Shown here piece by piece: positions 17,992-27,181 of a DNA stretch of 64,000 nucleotides. The stretch comes from Allokutzneria sp. A3M-2-11 16 (lineage in GTDB: Bacteria; Actinomycetota; Actinomycetes; Mycobacteriales; Pseudonocardiaceae). Numbering within the stretch: the stretch's first letter is position 1; every line of letters starts with the position of its first letter. The DNA is taken from positions 186,001 through 250,000 of the forward strand of contig NZ_JANAVO010000002.1 of the NCBI RefSeq assembly GCF_024213555.1, given 5' to 3'. Under the pieces are notes generated by a model, which was given only the letters and a program-made list of their open reading frames with translations, had not been told where the DNA came from and searched no databases. A program made the position numbers and the translations under genes.

Positions 17992-18026
17992 CCGCCCCTG
18001 GCGTCCACAGTGGACACCAGGGGCGG
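17992..18026 (-). terminator. Hairpin after pdxS
   Basis: CCGCCCCTGG with GTCCAC pairs with GTGGAC and CCAGGGGCGG to form a long stem (17992-18026) 12 nt after the pdxS stop. One base on each arm is unpaired. It is a strong terminator candidate. Confidence 0.8.
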
Positions 18027-18037
18027 GGCGGAACGGA

Positions 18038-18955
18038 CTACCAGCCGCGGGTGGCCAGGCGCTGGGTCTCCGGCAGCTCCGAGACGTTGATGCCCACGAT
18101 GGCCTCGCCCAGGTTGCGGGAGACCTTGGCGATCACGTCCGGGTCGTCGTGGAAGGTGGTGGCCTTCACGATCGCCTCGGCGCGCTTGGCCGGTTCGCCG
18201 GACTTGAAGATGCCCGAACCCACGAACACGCCCTCGGCGCCGAGCTGCATCATCATCGCGGCGTCGGCCGGGGTGGCGATGCCACCGGCGGTGAACAGCA
18301 CCACGGGCAGCTTGCCCGCCTGCGCCACCTCCTTGACCAGCTCGTACGGCGCGCGCAGCTCCTTGGCGGCGGCGAAGAGCTCGGCCTCGTCGAGCACGGT
18401 GAGACGGCGGATGTCGGCGCGGATCTGGCGCATGTGGCGGGTCGCCTCGACCACGTTGCCGGTGCCGGCCTCGCCCTTGGAGCGGATCATCGCCGCGCCC
18501 TCGGCGATGCGGCGCAGCGCCTCGCCCAGGTTGGTGGCGCCGCAGACGAACGGCACGGTGTAGGGCCACTTGTCGATGTGGTTGTCCTCGTCGGCCGGGG
18601 TCAGCACCTCGGACTCGTCGATGTAGTCCACGCCGAGCGACTGCAGCACCTGGGCCTCGACGAAGTGCCCGATCCTGGCCTTGGCCATGACCGGGATCGA
18701 GACGGCGCCGATGATGCCCTCGATCATGTCCGGGTCGCTCATCCTGGCGACGCCGCCCTGGACGCGGATGTCGGCGGGCACGCGCTCCAGCGCCATGACC
18801 GCGACGGCGCCGGCGTCCTCGGCGATCTTCGCCTGGTCGGGCGTGACCACGTCCATGATCACACCGCCCTTGAGCATCTCGGCCATGCCGCGCTTGACCC
18901 GGGCGGTGCCGGTCACCTGGTCCGCCTCAGCGCGGGGGGTCTCACTGGAGGTCAC
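18038..18955 (-). CDS. pdxS: Pyridoxal 5'-phosphate synthase subunit PdxS
   Basis: Synthase subunit of the ribose-5-phosphate/glyceraldehyde-3-phosphate route to PLP, active as a double hexamer with PdxT. The 305-residue protein has [17 protein letters not shown] near residue 21, the active-site Lys block [14 protein letters not shown], and the phosphate loop [17 protein letters not shown]. Length is normal. The gene is separated from its partner pdxT by genes of unrelated function. ATG at 18955 has AAAGGG upstream. Confidence 0.98.
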   Translation of the reverse strand: MTSSETPRAEADQVTGTARVKRGMAEMLKGGVIMDVVTPDQAKIAEDAGAVAVMALERVPADIRVQGGVARMSDPDMIEGIIGAVSIPVMAKARIGHFVEAQVLQSLGVDYIDESEVLTPADEDNHIDKWPYTVPFVCGATNLGEALRRIAEGAAMIRSKGEAGTGNVVEATRHMRQIRADIRRLTVLDEAELFAAAKELRAPYELVKEVAQAGKLPVVLFTAGGIATPADAAMMMQLGAEGVFVGSGIFKSGEPAKRAEAIVKATTFHDDPDVIAKVSRNLGEAIVGINVSELPETQRLATRGW

Positions 18956-19186
18956 GGTAGGGCCCTTTCAACTACATGCTCGCCCCGCGAGGCGGGTCTC
19001 TTGGCAGAGCTCGCGGCGGATGACCCATCCATCCTACGTCCGGGTCTTACCCCATTTCGGTGTTCGGGGCGTGGACCGTCACACACCGCGCTCGTCCGGG
19101 CGGGCGGTCCACGTCCGGCAAGGTTGTCAGCACTACGCCAAGGGTGTGAGATCGGCCACACGGACAATTCCGGGAGGCCGAGTGCG

Positions 19187-21316
19187 ATGGGATCCAAGAA
19201 CACCGAGAACGGGACCGCCGGGGCCGCGGTCGCTGTGCCAGACCCCGCCCGCATCCGCAACGTAGCCCTCGTCGGGCCGTCCGGGGCGGGCAAGACGACG
19301 CTGGGTGAGGCGCTGCTCGCCGCGGCGGGGGTGATCACCCGGACGGGGTCGGTCACCGAGGGCACCACTGTCTGCGACCACGATCCGGCGGCCGTGCGCC
19401 AGCAACGCTCGGTGGCGCTGTCGGTCGCGCCGTTCTTCGTCGGCGACGTCAAGGTCAACCTGGTCGACACCCCCGGCTACGCCGACTTCGTCGGGGAGCT
19501 GCGGGCCGGGCTGCGGGCCGCCGACGCCGCGCTGTTCGTGGTGTGCGCCGCCGAGGGCATCGACACGAGCACCGTCGCCCTCTGGCAGGAGTGCGCCGCG
19601 GTCGGCATGCCCAGGGCGGTCGTGGTCTCGCGCCTGGACCACCCGCGCGCCGCCGTCGAGGCGGAGATCGCCGCCTGCCGGGCCGCGTTCGGCGCCGGGG
19701 TGCTGCCGCTGTACCTGCCGGTCACCGACTCGGACGGTGCGGTGACGGGGCTGGTCGGGCTGATCTCCGGCAAGCTCTACGACTACTCCGGCGGGCGGGT
19801 GCCGGTCGCCGACATCCCCGGTGACGGCGACGCGGACCGGATCGAGCAGGCCCGCGCGGAGCTGATCGAGGGGATCATCGCCGAGAGCGAGGACGAGTCC
19901 CTGATGGACCGCTACCTCGCGGGCGAGGAGATCGACCAGGCCACGCTGGTCACCGACCTGGAGAAGGCGGTGGCGCGCGGCTCGTTCCACCCCGTGCTGC
20001 CGGTGTGCGCGGCGACCGGGGTCGGCCTCACCGAGCTGATGCAGGCGATGACCAGGGGTTTCCCCTCCCCGCTGGAGCACAAGCCACCGCGCGTGACCGA
20101 CCCCGACGGCACCGGCGAGCAGGCTCTCGCGGTCGATCCGGACGGCCCGCTGGCCGCCGAGGTCGTGCGCACCGCCGTGGATTCCTACGTCGGCCGCGTC
20201 TCGCTGGTGCGCGTGTTCTCCGGGACGTTGCGCCCTGAGCGGCCGGTGCACGTCTCCGGGCACGGGCTCGCCGACCGCGGTCACGAGGACCACGACGCCG
20301 ACGAACGGGTCGCGCACATCTACTCGCCGCTCGGGTCGAACCTGCGCGAGGTGCCGTACTGCGTCGCCGGGGACCTGTGCGCGCTGACGAAACTGACCTC
20401 GGCGGAGACCGGCGACACCGTCTCCGACCCGGCGCGCCCGCTGCTGATGAAGCCGTGGGAGATGCCGGAGCCGCTGCTGCCGATCGCGGTCGTCGCGCAC
20501 AGCCGCAGCGACGAGGACGCGTTGTCCCGCAACCTCTCCAAGCTCGCGGCGGGCGATCCGAACCTCCGTCTGGAGCGCAACGCCGAGACGCACCAGCTGG
20601 TCCTGTGGTGCATGGGCGAGGCTCACGCCGACGTGGTGCTGCAACGGCTGCGCGCGGGCGGGGCAGAGATCGACACCGAGACCGTGCGGGTGCCGCTGCG
20701 CGAGACCTTCGCGAGTCAGGCCAAAGGCCACGGCAGGCACGTCAAGCAGTCCGGTGGGCACGGGCAGTACGCCGTGTGCGACCTCGTGGTGGAGCCGCTG
20801 CCGAGGGGTTCGGGCTTCGAGTTCGTCGACCGCATCGTGGGTGGGGCGATCCCGCACCAGTTCATCCCGAGCGTGGAGAAGGGCGTGCGCGCCCAGCTCG
20901 ACAAGGGTCTGCAGAGCGGATATCCGCTGGTGGACGTGCGGGTGACCCTGGTGGACGGCAAGGCGCACAGTGTCGACTCCTCCGACGCCGCGTTCCAGAC
21001 CGCGGGGGCGCTGGCGCTCAAGGAAGCCGCCGCGCAGGGCCGGATCACGCTGCTCGAACCCCTGGACGAGGTCGAGGTGCGGGTGTCGGACGAGCACCTG
21101 GGCACCGTGCTCGGTGACCTGTCCGCGCGCCGCGGCCGGGTGCTGGGCACCGAACCCGGCGACGAGGACCAGCCCGGCACGACGGTCGTGCGCGCCGAGG
21201 TGCCGGAGACCGAACTGCTCCGCTACGCGGTCGAACTCCGTTCGCTGACTTCAGGAACGGCCAGCTTCACCCGTCGATTCAGCCACTACGACCCGCTGCC
21301 CGAGCAACGCAAGTAA
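19187..21316 (+). CDS. Elongation factor G-like GTPase (EF-G2 type)
   Basis: 709-residue EF-G paralogue of the actinobacterial EF-G2 group, with unproven role in translation. The P loop is GPSGAGKTT near residue 30, the G3 motif VDTPGYADFV near 90, and the G4 position reads SRLDH instead of the NKxD of true EF-G, a hallmark of this paralogue group. Domains II to V follow, with GHGQYAVCDLVVEP and IPSVEKGVRAQL typical of domain IV. ATG at 19187 has GGGAGG 10 nt upstream. Divergent from pdxS; the 231-bp gap holds both promoters. Confidence 0.92.
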   Translation: MGSKNTENGTAGAAVAVPDPARIRNVALVGPSGAGKTTLGEALLAAAGVITRTGSVTEGTTVCDHDPAAVRQQRSVALSVAPFFVGDVKVNLVDTPGYADFVGELRAGLRAADAALFVVCAAEGIDTSTVALWQECAAVGMPRAVVVSRLDHPRAAVEAEIAACRAAFGAGVLPLYLPVTDSDGAVTGLVGLISGKLYDYSGGRVPVADIPGDGDADRIEQARAELIEGIIAESEDESLMDRYLAGEEIDQATLVTDLEKAVARGSFHPVLPVCAATGVGLTELMQAMTRGFPSPLEHKPPRVTDPDGTGEQALAVDPDGPLAAEVVRTAVDSYVGRVSLVRVFSGTLRPERPVHVSGHGLADRGHEDHDADERVAHIYSPLGSNLREVPYCVAGDLCALTKLTSAETGDTVSDPARPLLMKPWEMPEPLLPIAVVAHSRSDEDALSRNLSKLAAGDPNLRLERNAETHQLVLWCMGEAHADVVLQRLRAGGAEIDTETVRVPLRETFASQAKGHGRHVKQSGGHGQYAVCDLVVEPLPRGSGFEFVDRIVGGAIPHQFIPSVEKGVRAQLDKGLQSGYPLVDVRVTLVDGKAHSVDSSDAAFQTAGALALKEAAAQGRITLLEPLDEVEVRVSDEHLGTVLGDLSARRGRVLGTEPGDEDQPGTTVVRAEVPETELLRYAVELRSLTSGTASFTRRFSHYDPLPEQRK

Positions 21317-21324
21317 GCAAGTCC

Positions 21325-22077
21325 TCAGTGGACAGTCCTGGGCTGGCCACCGCGAAGGGCGTCGGGCAGCAGCTCGCGCAGCTGGGCCGGGTAGACCCGG
21401 TCCCGCGTCGCGGCCAGCTCCCGCGCGCTCCACCAGCGGTGGTGCTCGATGGTGTCCACCTCCAGCTCGGTGAAGCCGGAGGTGTCGATCTCCCACGGCT
21501 TTCCCTTGCGCAGCACGAAGAACAGCTCCACGCTGTCCACGGGCAGGCCGCCGAAGGTGAACTGCTCGCGGCGCCGCCACACCGGCCCGGCCAGCTCGGC
21601 GACCGGCACCACCAGACCGGTCTCCTCTGCCAGCTCACGGGCCGCGGCGGCGCGCGGGTCCTCGCCGGGGTCGATGCCGCCGCCGATGGTGAACCAGAAC
21701 GGTTTGTCCGGGGTCTCGGGCGCGTGCCCGCGGAAGAGCAGCACGCGGTCGTCGGCGTCGACCAGCAGCACGCGCGCGGAGTGCCGGGGCTCGAAGACGG
21801 TGTCGGGGTCGACCACGTCCGGCAGGTCGAAACCCGGTGGCAGCACCGCGCGCAGCTCCCGCTCGGACTCGGCCAGCCGCCGCCACAGCCCCGGCGAGAT
21901 CCTGGTGCGGTCGATGCACGACAACAGGAAGCTCAGCTCGTTCTGCGCCTCGGCCCCGCCCGCGTCCGCGTCGTCGACCGCCTTGGCGAAGGTGATCGCG
22001 AAGTCCGGCTCCAGGGCGTCCGGCGTGGCCAGCACCTCCCGCGCCAGTTCGACCCGGCGCGTGAGAGCCGCCTCCAT
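21325..22077 (-). CDS. NUDIX hydrolase
   Basis: Hydrolase of nucleoside diphosphates linked to another moiety; substrate unknown. The 250-residue protein has an N-terminal helical part and a C-terminal NUDIX fold. The NUDIX box is GGIDPGEDPRAAAARELAEE continued by TGL, close to GX5EX7REUXEEXGU, near residues 150-172. ATG at 22077 overlaps the pgsA stop as TGATG, giving translational coupling. In relatives a NUDIX gene often closes the thrS-HIT-pgsA cluster. Confidence 0.9.
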   Translation of the reverse strand: MEAALTRRVELAREVLATPDALEPDFAITFAKAVDDADAGGAEAQNELSFLLSCIDRTRISPGLWRRLAESERELRAVLPPGFDLPDVVDPDTVFEPRHSARVLLVDADDRVLLFRGHAPETPDKPFWFTIGGGIDPGEDPRAAAARELAEETGLVVPVAELAGPVWRRREQFTFGGLPVDSVELFFVLRKGKPWEIDTSGFTELEVDTIEHHRWWSARELAATRDRVYPAQLRELLPDALRGGQPRTVH

Positions 22078-22676
22078 CACCGCGACGACCGGTGCACGGC
22101 GACGATGCGCTGCACGACGGTGATCACCGCGAGGACCGCGAGCACCCACAGCGCGATCTCCGCCGCGTAGGGCACGCCGAGCCCGTACAGCCCGGTCCCG
22201 ACCAGCGCGATGATCAGCCGCTCCGCGCGCTCCACCAGCCCGCCGTCCGCGGACAGCCCGGTGGCCTCGGCGCGTGCCTTCACGTACGAGATCACCTGCG
22301 CCGAAACCAGGCACACCAGCCCGGCCGCCGCCGCGGAGTGGTTGTGCTCGACCGCGAAGGCCCACCACACGATCGCCGCGAACACCGCACCGTCCGCGAT
22401 CCGGTCGCAGGTGGCGTCGAGCACCGCGCCGAACGGCGTGCCGCCGCCGACCGCGCGCGCCATGGCCCCGTCGATGAGGTCGAAGAACGTGCAGAGCGTG
22501 ACGACCACGGTCCCGACGAACAGCTCGCCCCTGGGGAAGAACCACAGGGCGGCGACGGAGGTGCCGATCGTGCCCGCGACGGTGACCAGGTTGGGGGTGA
22601 GACCGCGCCGGACCAGCCACGCGCCGATCGGATCGGTGACACGCGAGACCGTCTCGCGGGCGAAGAGGTTCAGCAT
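22077..22676 (-). CDS. pgsA: CDP-alcohol phosphatidyltransferase (phosphatidylinositol-phosphate synthase type)
   Basis: Membrane enzyme that transfers a phosphatidyl group from CDP-diacylglycerol, probably to inositol 1-phosphate as for other actinobacterial PgsA1 proteins in this neighbourhood. The 199-residue protein has the signature DGAMARAVGGGTPFGAVLD followed by ATCDR, matching DGxxARx8GxxxDxxxD, near residues 68-90, and six membrane segments. ATG at 22676 is supported by conserved NLFARETVSRVTDPIG. The expected patA and pimA genes do not follow; NUDIX overlaps directly. Confidence 0.9.
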   Translation of the reverse strand: MLNLFARETVSRVTDPIGAWLVRRGLTPNLVTVAGTIGTSVAALWFFPRGELFVGTVVVTLCTFFDLIDGAMARAVGGGTPFGAVLDATCDRIADGAVFAAIVWWAFAVEHNHSAAAAGLVCLVSAQVISYVKARAEATGLSADGGLVERAERLIIALVGTGLYGLGVPYAAEIALWVLAVLAVITVVQRIVAVHRSSR

Positions 22677-22751
22677 GTCGGGGCTGCGCACCTGCCGGTC
22701 GGTTTCGGAGTGGGCCCCGAGCAGAGTAACCGCCGTCCGGTGTGACCAGCG

Positions 22752-22771
22752 TTTTGAGCGATCGCTCAAAA
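22752..22771. promoter_or_regulatory. 20-bp perfect palindrome upstream of the epimerase gene
   Basis: TTTTGAGCGATCGCTCAAAA is a perfect palindrome 19 nt before the ATG at 22791, and 75 nt upstream of pgsA on the other strand. Its size and form fit a TetR-family operator, but no TetR gene is adjacent. Confidence 0.65.
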
Positions 22772-22790
22772 GTGGCGTACGCTCGGGGCC

Positions 22791-23726
22791 ATGAAGGTCG
22801 TCATCCCCGGCGGGACCGGGCACATCGGTACGTTCCTCGGCCGCGAGCTGACCGCGCTCGGTCACCACGTGGTGGTGCTCGGCAGGACCTCGGGGACCCA
22901 CTGGGACGGCCGCACGCTCGGCCCCTGGGCGGCCGAGATCGACGGCTGCGACGCCGTGGTCAACCTGGCCGGGCGGAGCGTGAGCTGCCGCTACACCCAG
23001 GAGAACCTGCGGCAGATGATGGACTCGCGCGTGCACTCCGCCCGCGTGATCGGCGAGGCCATCGAGCGCGCGGACAGTCCGCCGCGGGTCTGGTTGCAGA
23101 TGAGCACGGCCACGATCTACTCGCACCGGTTCGACGCGCCCAACGACGAGGCGACGGGCGAGATCGGCGGCTCCGAGCCCGGCGTGCCCGGCTACTGGGC
23201 CTTCAGCGTGGACATCGCGAAGGCGTGGGAAGCCGAACAGGAGCGGGCCAGCACGCCGCACACGCGCAAGGTCGCCCTCCGGACCGCCATGGTGATGAGC
23301 CCCGGGCGCGGCGGGGTCTTCTCCGTGCTGCGCGCGCTGACCAGGTTGGGGCTGGGCGGCCCGGTCGCGGGCGGCGCGCAGTTCGTGTCGTGGCTGCACG
23401 ACCGGGACTTCGTTCGCGCGCTGACGTTCCTCATCGACCGGGAGGACCTGAGCGGTCCGGTCAACCTCGCCGCGCCCAACCCGGTGCCGCAACGCGAACT
23501 CATGCGCACCCTGCGCGCCGCGCTGAAGGTCCCGGTGGGCCTGCCCGCGACCAGGCTGATGGCCGAACTGGGCGCGTTCGCCCTCCGGTCCGACACCGAG
23601 CTGCTGCTGAAGAGCCGCCGGGTGGTGCCGGGGCGCCTGCTCGACGCGGGCTTCTCCTTCGGCTTCCCCCACTGGGCCGACGCCGCGCACGACCTGGTGC
23701 GCCGGGTCAACGATCCGCGGGGCTAG
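22791..23726 (+). CDS. SDR-type NAD-dependent epimerase (SDR39U1/YfcH-like)
   Basis: 311-residue extended SDR protein of the TIGR01777/YfcH type; substrate unknown. The Rossmann motif GGTGHIGTFLG is at residues 7-17, followed by NLAGRSVSCRYT near residue 63, which is characteristic of this subgroup. The C-terminal VPATRLMAE and LLDAGFSFGFP blocks also match (the latter in the DUF1731-like tail). The start is ATG at 22791, behind a perfect 20-bp palindrome. Its 3' end overlaps the convergent HIT gene by 4 nt. Confidence 0.88.
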   Translation: MKVVIPGGTGHIGTFLGRELTALGHHVVVLGRTSGTHWDGRTLGPWAAEIDGCDAVVNLAGRSVSCRYTQENLRQMMDSRVHSARVIGEAIERADSPPRVWLQMSTATIYSHRFDAPNDEATGEIGGSEPGVPGYWAFSVDIAKAWEAEQERASTPHTRKVALRTAMVMSPGRGGVFSVLRALTRLGLGGPVAGGAQFVSWLHDRDFVRALTFLIDREDLSGPVNLAAPNPVPQRELMRTLRAALKVPVGLPATRLMAELGAFALRSDTELLLKSRRVVPGRLLDAGFSFGFPHWADAAHDLVRRVNDPRG

Positions 23727-24292
23727 GACTCGTTCCAGGCCCCGGCGAGCAGGTCCCTGGTCTCGCCGAGCAGCTGCGGCAGGACCTTGGTGTGCGCCAC
23801 CACGGGCATGAAGTTGGCGTCGCCGCCCCACCTCGGCACCACGTGCTGGTGCAGGTGGGCGGCGATGCCCGCCCCGGCGACCGTGCCCTGGTTCATCCCG
23901 ATGTTGAACCCGTGCGGCGCCGCCGCCCTGCGCACCACCCGCATCGCGCGCTGGGTGAACTCCGCGAGCTCCACCGTCTCCTCGGGCGTGAGGTCGGTGT
24001 AGTCCGGGATGTGCCGGTACGGCAGCACCATCAGGTGCCCCGGGTTGTACGGGTAGAGGTTGAGCACGGCGTAGACGCGCGCGCCCCGCGCGACGATCAG
24101 CCCGTCGGGGTCGTCGAGGTCGGGCACCCGGCAGAACGGGCACACCTCTCGATCGGCCTCGCTCGGCTTGTTCTCGCCGCGGATGTAGGACATCCGGTGC
24201 GGGGTCCACAACCGTTGCAGGGCATCAGGAATCCCGATTCCGTCCTGTTCGGACAGTTCGGGACCGCCGCCTGCGCCGAAAACCGCACTCAC
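23723..24292 (-). CDS. HIT-family nucleotide hydrolase/phosphorylase
   Basis: 189-residue histidine-triad protein, the type often annotated as AP4A phosphorylase in actinobacteria. The triad is HLHQHVVPRW near residues 141-150, and the N-terminal half has FCRVPDLDDPDGLIVARG with a CPFC zinc pair. The gene lies between thrS and pgsA, its standard place. ATG at 24292 is 15 nt after the thrS stop in transcription order, so both are probably cotranscribed. Confidence 0.92.
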   Translation of the reverse strand: MSAVFGAGGGPELSEQDGIGIPDALQRLWTPHRMSYIRGENKPSEADREVCPFCRVPDLDDPDGLIVARGARVYAVLNLYPYNPGHLMVLPYRHIPDYTDLTPEETVELAEFTQRAMRVVRRAAAPHGFNIGMNQGTVAGAGIAAHLHQHVVPRWGGDANFMPVVAHTKVLPQLLGETRDLLAGAWNES

Positions 24293-24307
24293 CTCCCGAT
24301 GCCCGTG

Positions 24308-26332
24308 TCAGCCCACGACCGCCGCGAAGGTCTCCGCGCTCGGCGAGGTGTTCTCCCTGCGGGTGATCCAGTCCACCACCGCGCGCACCGCGTCCGGGAC
24401 GGAGACGCCGTTGATCTGGCTGCCGTCGCGGAAGCGGAAGGAGACCGAGCCGCCCTCCACGTCCTTGCCGCCCGCCAGCAGCATGAACGGCACCTTCTGC
24501 GTGGTGTGGGTGCGGATCTTCTTCTGCATCCGCCCGTCCGAGGCGTCCACCTCGACGCGAACACCCTTGCCGCGCAACGCGTCCGCGACCGCCTCCAGGT
24601 GCGGCACGTGCTCGTCGGCGATCGGGATGCCGACCACCTGCACCGGCGACAGCCAGGCCGGGAACGCGCCCGCGTAGTGCTCGGTGAGCACGCCGAAGAA
24701 GCGCTCGATCGAACCGAACAGCGCGCGGTGGATCATGATCGGCTGCTGGCGCGAGCCGTCCGGGGCGGTGTACTCGAGCTCGAACCGCCTGGGCTGGTTG
24801 AAGTCCAGCTGGATGGTCGACATCTGCCAGGAACGGCCGATGGCGTCCTTGGCCTGCACGGAGATCTTCGGCCCGTAGTAGGCGGCGCCGCCCGGGTCGG
24901 GCACCAGTTCCAGGCCGGAGTCCTCGGCGGCCTGGCGCAGCGTCTCGGTCGCGTCCGCCCACTCCTGCGGGTCGCCGATGAACTTCGGCGAGTCGTCGCG
25001 GGTGGAGAGCTCCAGGTAGAAGTCGCTCAGCCCGTAGTCGGCCAGCAGGTCCAGCACGAACTTGAGCAGCGAGCGCAGCTCGCCCGGCATCTGCTCCTTG
25101 GTGCAGTAGATGTGCGAGTCGTCCATGGTCAACCCGCGCACGCGGGTGAGGCCGTGCACGACACCGGACTTCTCGTAGCGGTAGACCGTGCCGAACTCGA
25201 ACAGCCGCAGCGGCAGCTCGCGGTAGGACCGCCCGCGCGAGCGGAAGATCAGGTTGTGCATCGGGCAGTTCATGGCCTTGAGGTAGTAGTCCTCGCCCTC
25301 GAACTGGATCGGCGGGAACATCGTGTCCGCGTAGTACGGCAGGTGGCCGGAGGTGTGGAACAGCCCGCCCTTGGAGATGTGCGGGGTGTTGACGAACTCG
25401 TAGCCGGACTCCTCGTGCCGCGCCCGCGAGTAGTCCTCCAGCTCGCGGCGGACGATCCCGCCCTTGGGGTGGAAGACCGCCAGGCCCGAGCCCAGCTCGT
25501 CGGGGAAGCTGAACAGGTCCAGCTCCACACCGAGCTTGCGGTGGTCGCGCCGCTCCGCCTCGGCCAGCCGCTCCAGGTACGCGTCGAGCGCCTCGGAGGT
25601 CTCCCACGCGGTGCCGTAGATCCGTTGCAGCTGCGGGTTCTTCTCGCTGCCGCGCCAGTACGCGGCGGCGCTGCGCATCAGCTTGAACGCCGGGATGTAC
25701 TTGGTGGTCGGCACGTGCGGGCCGCGGCACAGGTCCGCCCACACCCGGTCGCCCGAGCGCGGGTCGAGGTTGTCGTAGATCGTCAGCTCGCCGCCGCCGA
25801 CCTCCATCACCTCGGACGTGTCCACGTCTGACTTGATGTCGACCAGTTCCAGCTTGTACGGCTCGTCGGCCAGCTCGACCTTGGCCTCGTCGACGGAGTC
25901 GAACCGGCGGCGGGAGAACCGCTGCGCGCCCTTGATGATCTGCTTCATGCGCTTCTCCAGCGCGGTCAGATCCTCGGGGGTGAACGGGGTGTCCACGTCG
26001 AAGTCGTAGTAGAAACCGTCCTTGACCGGCGGGCCGATGCCCAGCTTGGCCTTGGGGAAGAGCTCCTGCACGGCCTGCGCGAGCACGTGCGCGCAGGAGT
26101 GGCGGATGACGCCGCGGCCGTCGTCGGAGTCCGCGGTGACCGGCTCGACCTCGGTGTCGGTGTCCGGTGCCCACGCCAGGTCGCGCAGCGCGCCGTCGGC
26201 GTCGCGGACCACGACGACCGCCTGTGGCCCCTTGTTGGACGCGCCGACCTCGCGGAGGGCCTGACCGGCGGTAGTCCCCGCCGGGACCGTCACACGCGTG
26301 GGAAGCGAGACGACCGGTTGGGGCTCGGACAC
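24308..26332 (-). CDS. thrS: Threonyl-tRNA synthetase
   Basis: Class II aminoacyl-tRNA synthetase that charges tRNA-Thr. The 674-residue protein has an N-terminal TGS domain, the editing domain with [16 protein letters not shown] near residue 78, and the catalytic core with FHPKGG, the zinc Cys in [20 protein letters not shown], and motif 3 [14 protein letters not shown]. The C-terminal anticodon domain includes [13 protein letters not shown]. Length and order of domains are normal. No T-box-like leader is apparent in the 39 nt to the upstream gene. Confidence 0.98.
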   Translation of the reverse strand: MSEPQPVVSLPTRVTVPAGTTAGQALREVGASNKGPQAVVVVRDADGALRDLAWAPDTDTEVEPVTADSDDGRGVIRHSCAHVLAQAVQELFPKAKLGIGPPVKDGFYYDFDVDTPFTPEDLTALEKRMKQIIKGAQRFSRRRFDSVDEAKVELADEPYKLELVDIKSDVDTSEVMEVGGGELTIYDNLDPRSGDRVWADLCRGPHVPTTKYIPAFKLMRSAAAYWRGSEKNPQLQRIYGTAWETSEALDAYLERLAEAERRDHRKLGVELDLFSFPDELGSGLAVFHPKGGIVRRELEDYSRARHEESGYEFVNTPHISKGGLFHTSGHLPYYADTMFPPIQFEGEDYYLKAMNCPMHNLIFRSRGRSYRELPLRLFEFGTVYRYEKSGVVHGLTRVRGLTMDDSHIYCTKEQMPGELRSLLKFVLDLLADYGLSDFYLELSTRDDSPKFIGDPQEWADATETLRQAAEDSGLELVPDPGGAAYYGPKISVQAKDAIGRSWQMSTIQLDFNQPRRFELEYTAPDGSRQQPIMIHRALFGSIERFFGVLTEHYAGAFPAWLSPVQVVGIPIADEHVPHLEAVADALRGKGVRVEVDASDGRMQKKIRTHTTQKVPFMLLAGGKDVEGGSVSFRFRDGSQINGVSVPDAVRAVVDWITRRENTSPSAETFAAVVG

Positions 26333-26371
26333 GGGAACTCCTCAGAACGGCAAACTCCGGAAACCCAGATG

Positions 26372-26959
26372 TTATCCGCCGTCCCGGAGCCGCTGAGCCG
26401 TAGGTGCGAGTGCCGCCATCAGGTACGCGTCGTGCCACTGCCCGTCCCAGCGCAGCACGTGCCGCAGCGTGCCCTCGATCTCGAAGCCGCACTTGCGGTA
26501 GCAGGCGACGGCGCGCGGGTTGAACGTGTAGACCTCCAGCTCCACGCGGTGCAGGCCGATCCGCTCGAACGCGTAGGCCAGCACCAGCCGCGTCGCCTCG
26601 GTGCCCAGTCCCCTGCCGGTGGCGCCGCCGGTCAACCCGATCCGGTAGCCAGCGGAGAGGTTGTCGAAGCTGATGTCCTTCAGCGCGAGGTCGCCTGCGA
26701 AGCCGCCGGTGGCCCGGTCGATGACGGCGAGGTCGATCCGGTCGGTCTGCTCGGCCCTGGTCTCGCACCACCGCTGGACGACGTCGAGGGTGAAGTCGCG
26801 GTGGGTTCCGGTGAGCCTGCGTCCTTCGGGGTCCTCGGTGGCGGCGAAGGCGTCCTCGGCGTGTTCCGGCCCGAGCGGGACGAGCGCGACCCGCGATCCG
26901 AACAAGGTGGGTTTGTCAGCTATCGCGGCTCGATCGATCACAGGTGCTGTGTAGAGCAC
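26372..26959 (-). CDS. GNAT-family N-acetyltransferase (RimJ/RimL type)
   Basis: 195-residue acetyltransferase that would use acetyl-CoA; substrate unknown. The RimJ/L pattern is visible: GYRIGLTGGATGRGLGTEA at about residues 114-132 carries the CoA pyrophosphate loop, followed by LHRVELEVYTFNPRAVACY and KCGFEIEGTLRHV. A weak N terminus makes the start at 26959 uncertain by a few codons. Located upstream of thrS with 39 nt between them; a shared transcript is possible. Confidence 0.88.
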   Translation of the reverse strand: MLYTAPVIDRAAIADKPTLFGSRVALVPLGPEHAEDAFAATEDPEGRRLTGTHRDFTLDVVQRWCETRAEQTDRIDLAVIDRATGGFAGDLALKDISFDNLSAGYRIGLTGGATGRGLGTEATRLVLAYAFERIGLHRVELEVYTFNPRAVACYRKCGFEIEGTLRHVLRWDGQWHDAYLMAALAPTAQRLRDGG

Positions 26960-27014
26960 CCGCTCCCACTCCCGCCACCGATTTTCCCCTTCATGAAGCC
27001 AAACCCCGCCTCCT

Positions 27015-27155
27015 CGTCCCCCGCCGAAGTTGGGGTGTCTTCAAGTACCCCCAACCCCCACCCACACCGTCTCAAACCGCCCCCAACCTCGGCGAGTCCA
27101 GGAGGTGGGGGGCGGTTTGAGACCCACGGGAGGGCGGTTCGCGGTACTTGAAGAC
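27015..27155 (+). repeat. 140-bp nested palindromic element, copy A
   Basis: Outer arms GTCTTCAAGTACC and GGTACTTGAAGAC enclose inner arms GTCTCAAACCGCCCCC and GGGGGCGGTTTGAGAC. A closely similar copy lies at 28545-28684 in the same orientation, so the two bracket the serine hydrolase gene. There is no coding capacity; the rest of 26960-27181 holds nothing else recognisable. Confidence 0.85.
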
Positions 27156-27181
27156 CCGACCGCACCGTGGGGGCTCGGGCG

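Noticed and set aside
19187-21316. EF-G-like gene as thiopeptide self-resistance
   Set aside because: EF-G2 paralogues are common in actinobacteria next to pdxS, 11 kb from the cluster; nothing specific links it to resistance.
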